Source: Gammaproteobacteria bacterium (lineage in GTDB: Bacteria; Pseudomonadota; Gammaproteobacteria; Pseudomonadales; Azotimanducaceae). From it: a DNA stretch of 42,359 nt. The number at the start of each line of letters is the position of its first letter. Position 1 is the first letter of the stretch. The stretch spans positions 1 to 42,359 of the forward strand of contig JAPPHD010000186.1 in assembly GCA_028821125.1 (NCBI GenBank), in the 5' to 3' direction. The notes under the pieces are model-generated. The model had not been told where the DNA came from. It did not search any database and worked only from the letters and a program-made list of their open reading frames with translations. The translations under genes were made by a program, and so were the position numbers. Positions 42,261 to 42,359 of the stretch are shown here, piece after piece.

Positions 42261-42359
42261 TGGGGGGGGGGGGGCCCGGGTGGGGGGGGGGGGGTGTTTT
42301 GGTTTTTTTGGGGGGGGCCCCCCCGGGGGTTGGGGGGCCCCCCCCGGGGGAGGGTGGTT
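42261..42359. other. Low-complexity tail, probable assembly artefact
   Basis: The last ~100 bases are almost entirely G, C and T runs with no coding or structural logic, unlike any other part of the window. This is typical of a low-quality read end at a contig terminus. It should not be annotated biologically. Confidence 0.85.

Overview
The window looks like one high-GC contig (roughly 60-65% G+C by eye) from a Gram-negative bacterium, most likely an uncultured gammaproteobacterium. Supporting signs are a TonB-dependent receptor, a Tat-like and several Sec-type signal peptides, a bacterial guaA and a complete heterotetrameric sarcosine oxidase operon. The taxonomic call is inference, since no rRNA or tRNA gene is visible. 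Both ends lie in repeats: base 1 falls inside a copy of a hairpin repeat whose other two copies are at 22981-23330, and the last ~100 bases are G/C/T homopolymer runs that look like an assembly artefact next to another long hairpin.

Left part (1-12304). guaA (GMP synthase) is followed by an unusual single gene, a RibD-like deaminase domain fused to a GHKL/RecG-like ATPase and a winged helix, preceded by a regular array of TCCCGACA palindromes. Next come a PLP-dependent dehydratase, a secreted DUF305/LVIVD protein and a secreted amidohydrolase. A 184-bp MITE-like inverted-repeat element then abuts a less GC-rich two-gene unit (HipA-like kinase plus partner). A Fic protein with Gln in place of the catalytic His follows. 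This 9.5-12.3 kb stretch is the clearest toxin/defence-like accessory patch.

Middle part (12342-23478). Genes for an ERG4/ERG24-type sterol reductase, a divergent gamma-glutamyltransferase and a membrane-anchored class C beta-lactamase-like hydrolase run on the minus strand. A DUF885 peptidase-D-aminoacylase-like fusion runs on the plus strand. An ornithine cyclodeaminase-family protein and a secreted alpha/beta hydrolase follow on the minus strand. Then comes a 610-bp gene-free stretch with two hairpin repeats exactly 200 bp apart.

Right part (23479-42359). soxBDAG (sarcosine oxidase) is translationally coupled and is followed by a small coiled-coil membrane protein built on 33-bp repeats. 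A TonB-dependent receptor, divergent from a YfcG-like GST, comes next, then a DAO-family oxidoreductase, an amidohydrolase and a Uma2-family nuclease. The final minus-strand cluster reads isochorismatase-family hydrolase, amidohydrolase, possible 48-aa ORF, Rieske-type oxygenase lacking three of four cluster ligands, MBL hydrolase and sulfatase. It looks like a small-molecule catabolic or detoxification module.

The overall theme is scavenging and hydrolysis of amino-acid derivatives, peptides, methylated amines and sulfated or cyclic compounds, punctuated by small mobile repeats and toxin/defence-like genes. The candidates most worth following are the deaminase-ATPase fusion with its operator array, the Rieske-ligand-less oxygenase, the HipA-like pair whose start codon may be supplied by a MITE, and the hairpin repeat family.
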